From a virus: DNA of 23,594 nucleotides. Shown in pieces: positions 22,529 through 23,594 of the stretch. Where the stretch lies: the IMG/VR virus record IMGVR_UViG_3300017732_000066, positions 1-23,594 of that record; one strand, 5' to 3'. The notes under the pieces are model-generated. The model did no database searches, was not told the DNA's origin, and was given only the letters and a program-made list of their open reading frames with translations. How positions within the stretch are numbered: position 1 is the stretch's first letter; each line of letters opens with the position of its first letter. Both the position numbers and the translations under genes were made by a program.

Positions 22529-23209
22529 TTAAAACCCCGGTGCTATGTATATGGATGCCTTCTCTCTGTCAGCGTCAGCAGCTAAGTTCCATTGCTCCTC
22601 GTAATCAGCCTTCAGCACCGATGAGCGGGATGATGCGTTTGGAAACTTAAGGCTTAATTGATAAGACAGTCCCGCAACCAAGCAAGGCAGGAACCTAGCC
22701 GGTACGTCCATGTTGTTTGAAGCCGCAGAGCCTGCATCATCGATGCGCTCTAAGTAGTAATAAACAAACGTATAGGACGCGCTGTCTGGCACAGGCCAAA
22801 GGTTAACCGTGATCTGTGCTGGCGCTTTGTCTATCTGATACTGCAAAGGCTTACTTTGTGTAAGCTTGTTTGACAGATGAGCGTACTGACTTACAGATAT
22901 CCTGCTCAATGTTTGATCTTGTTGGCTAGAACTGTCACCCGCATTGGTGCGAACAAACGCTTCTATGATGTCGAATATCTTTGCATCTAATGCGTAAGCA
23001 GACGTTCCCTCAGTAAGGGCTTGCGTACCTTCTTTGACAGTCCACAGGTTTAAGCCTCTGTTCTGCCATTCCAACATAAGCAGGTTAATGCTTCGTCTAG
23101 CCGTGCGATAATCATAGCCACTACGAAGCTCTAAGCCAGCGCGTTCAAACGCCTCTTCCATAGCATCAGAGAGGTCTAGGTTAAATGCATATGTGCCGCT
23201 AACAGCCAT
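22529..23209 (-). CDS. Probable head-tail connector / neck protein, P22 gp4-like (226 aa)
   Basis: Residues 1-60 read DLSDAMEEAFERAGLELRSG, then TARRSINLLMLEWQNRGLNLW, a pattern I recall from podophage neck proteins. A beta-rich middle (TVNLWPVPDSASYTFVYYYLERI) and a helical end (FLPCLVAGLSYQLSLKFPN, KADYEEQWNLAAD) follow. Size and order fit an adaptor ring subunit near the portal (P22 gp4 or T7 gp11 level), but I cannot tell which. The start ATG abuts the stop of the 96-aa gene (TAGATG). Confidence 0.7.
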   Translation of the reverse strand: MAVSGTYAFNLDLSDAMEEAFERAGLELRSGYDYRTARRSINLLMLEWQNRGLNLWTVKEGTQALTEGTSAYALDAKIFDIIEAFVRTNAGDSSSQQDQTLSRISVSQYAHLSNKLTQSKPLQYQIDKAPAQITVNLWPVPDSASYTFVYYYLERIDDAGSAASNNMDVPARFLPCLVAGLSYQLSLKFPNASSRSSVLKADYEEQWNLAADADREKASIYIAPGF

Positions 23210-23500
23210 CTAGATCATCCGACCTTTGGTCTTGCCTCTAATAGCCATACCATCAATAGACTTCACTTTGCCGCCAGCTTTCATCCCATCCATACCGCCA
23301 GTACCGCCTGTGGCAGACATAATTTTTTGCATACGCTGTTCTTCAGCGGCATCAGCAGCTTCTCTTTCTAACCGCCGATCTTTCTTTTTATCTCGTCTGT
23401 TTTTTAGATACCCAGCAAGAGGGCTTATCGCCGCTAAAGGTTCTTCAGCAATGAGTCCAACCAAACCACCGCCAAGTATACCAAGGTCTTTCTTTCCCAT
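23210..23500 (-). CDS. Small conserved virion-type protein with AGGKVKSIDGMAIRGKTKGR terminus (96 aa)
   Basis: A short hydrophobic start (LGILGGGLVGLIAEEPLAAI) is followed by a charged helix (NRRDKKKDRRLEREAADAAEEQ) and a conserved end with KAGGKVKSIDGMAIRGKTKG. That C-terminal motif recurs in small proteins of marine phages, as I recall. The AGG element resembles those in the large virion proteins downstream. The AGGAGG at 23506-23511, 5 bases before the ATG, is a strong ribosome site. Function is unknown; membrane or capsid interaction is possible. Confidence 0.75.
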   Translation of the reverse strand: MGKKDLGILGGGLVGLIAEEPLAAISPLAGYLKNRRDKKKDRRLEREAADAAEEQRMQKIMSATGGTGGMDGMKAGGKVKSIDGMAIRGKTKGRMI

Positions 23501-23594
23501 TACGGCCTCCTAGCCTTCTGCTTCTTTTTAGAAACACGCTTCTTTTTAGATGGCGCGTTCTTAATTTGTTTGCCCATTTGCGCTCGACTAATCG
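23500..23594 (-). CDS. Small Lys-rich basic protein, 5' end off the window
   Basis: The frame is open from the right edge and ends at TAA 23500-23502. The visible part is ISRAQMGKQIKNAPSKKKRV followed by SKKKQKARRP, strongly basic with no acidic residue. An in-frame ATG at 23575-23577 would give 25 residues (12 of them Lys or Arg), but no clear Shine-Dalgarno precedes it, so the true start is probably outside. It could be a small protein or the tail of a larger one. The stop overlaps the next ATG (TAATG). Confidence 0.55.
   Translation of the reverse strand, partial: ISRAQMGKQIKNAPSKKKRVSKKKQKARRP
23506..23511 (-). promoter_or_regulatory. Strong Shine-Dalgarno AGGAGG
   Basis: AGGAGG on the coding strand lies 5 bases before the ATG of the 96-aa protein, inside the end of the upstream basic gene. 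Confidence 0.7.

Overview
The window looks like the late (virion and lysis) region of a tailed phage with a short-tail, podovirus-like plan. It most resembles marine phages known mainly from metagenomes. This rests on recalled protein families: a P22 gp10-type tail hub, SU10/T7 gp11-type adaptors, a cluster of internal virion (DNA-ejection) proteins, a peptidase-S74 tail fibre and a 3TM holin. No bacterial gene, integrase, tRNA, rRNA, CRISPR or insertion sequence is visible. The host cannot be named from this sequence. Terminase, portal, major capsid and replication genes are not here and presumably lie beyond the edges.

All 30 genes I support lie on the minus strand, so transcription runs from high to low coordinates. 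Packing is extreme: no gap between genes exceeds 10 bases, and most junctions are TAATG or ATGA overlaps, which fits one long translationally coupled late operon. I see no promoter or terminator in the window, and no stretch over 300 bases lacks a gene.

Layout in transcription order. (1) 23594-20402: the end of a small basic protein, a conserved 96-aa protein, two adaptor-like proteins, three small conserved structural-type proteins and two small Lys-rich proteins. (2) 20398-16424: a 189-aa tandem-repeat protein, a 45-aa Lys-rich protein, a 902-aa tail fibre with a self-cleaving C-terminal chaperone, and two small conserved proteins. (3) 16418-14213: a lysis block made of a 68-aa unknown, several small membrane proteins (one with a canonical EF-hand loop), a 3TM holin and a T4-type lysozyme with a Glu-Cys-Thr catalytic triad. 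(4) 14213-10425: a coiled-coil protein with a strongly basic tail, the gp10-like hub and two small structural proteins. (5) 10425-1: an ejectosome-like group of a 657-aa Ala/Gly-rich protein, a GNAT-like protein, a 708-aa double-repeat helical protein, a 799-aa protein with an NNPxNIR domain, and a giant protein of more than 1,136 residues with an HExxH metallopeptidase motif, which runs off the left edge.

The late genes would build the neck, tail hub and fibres, load proteins that pass into the host envelope with the DNA, and lyse the cell. The least explained features are the two regular repeat systems in the 708-aa protein, short motifs shared among several large virion proteins, and the Ca-binding-like loop on a lysis-region membrane protein.
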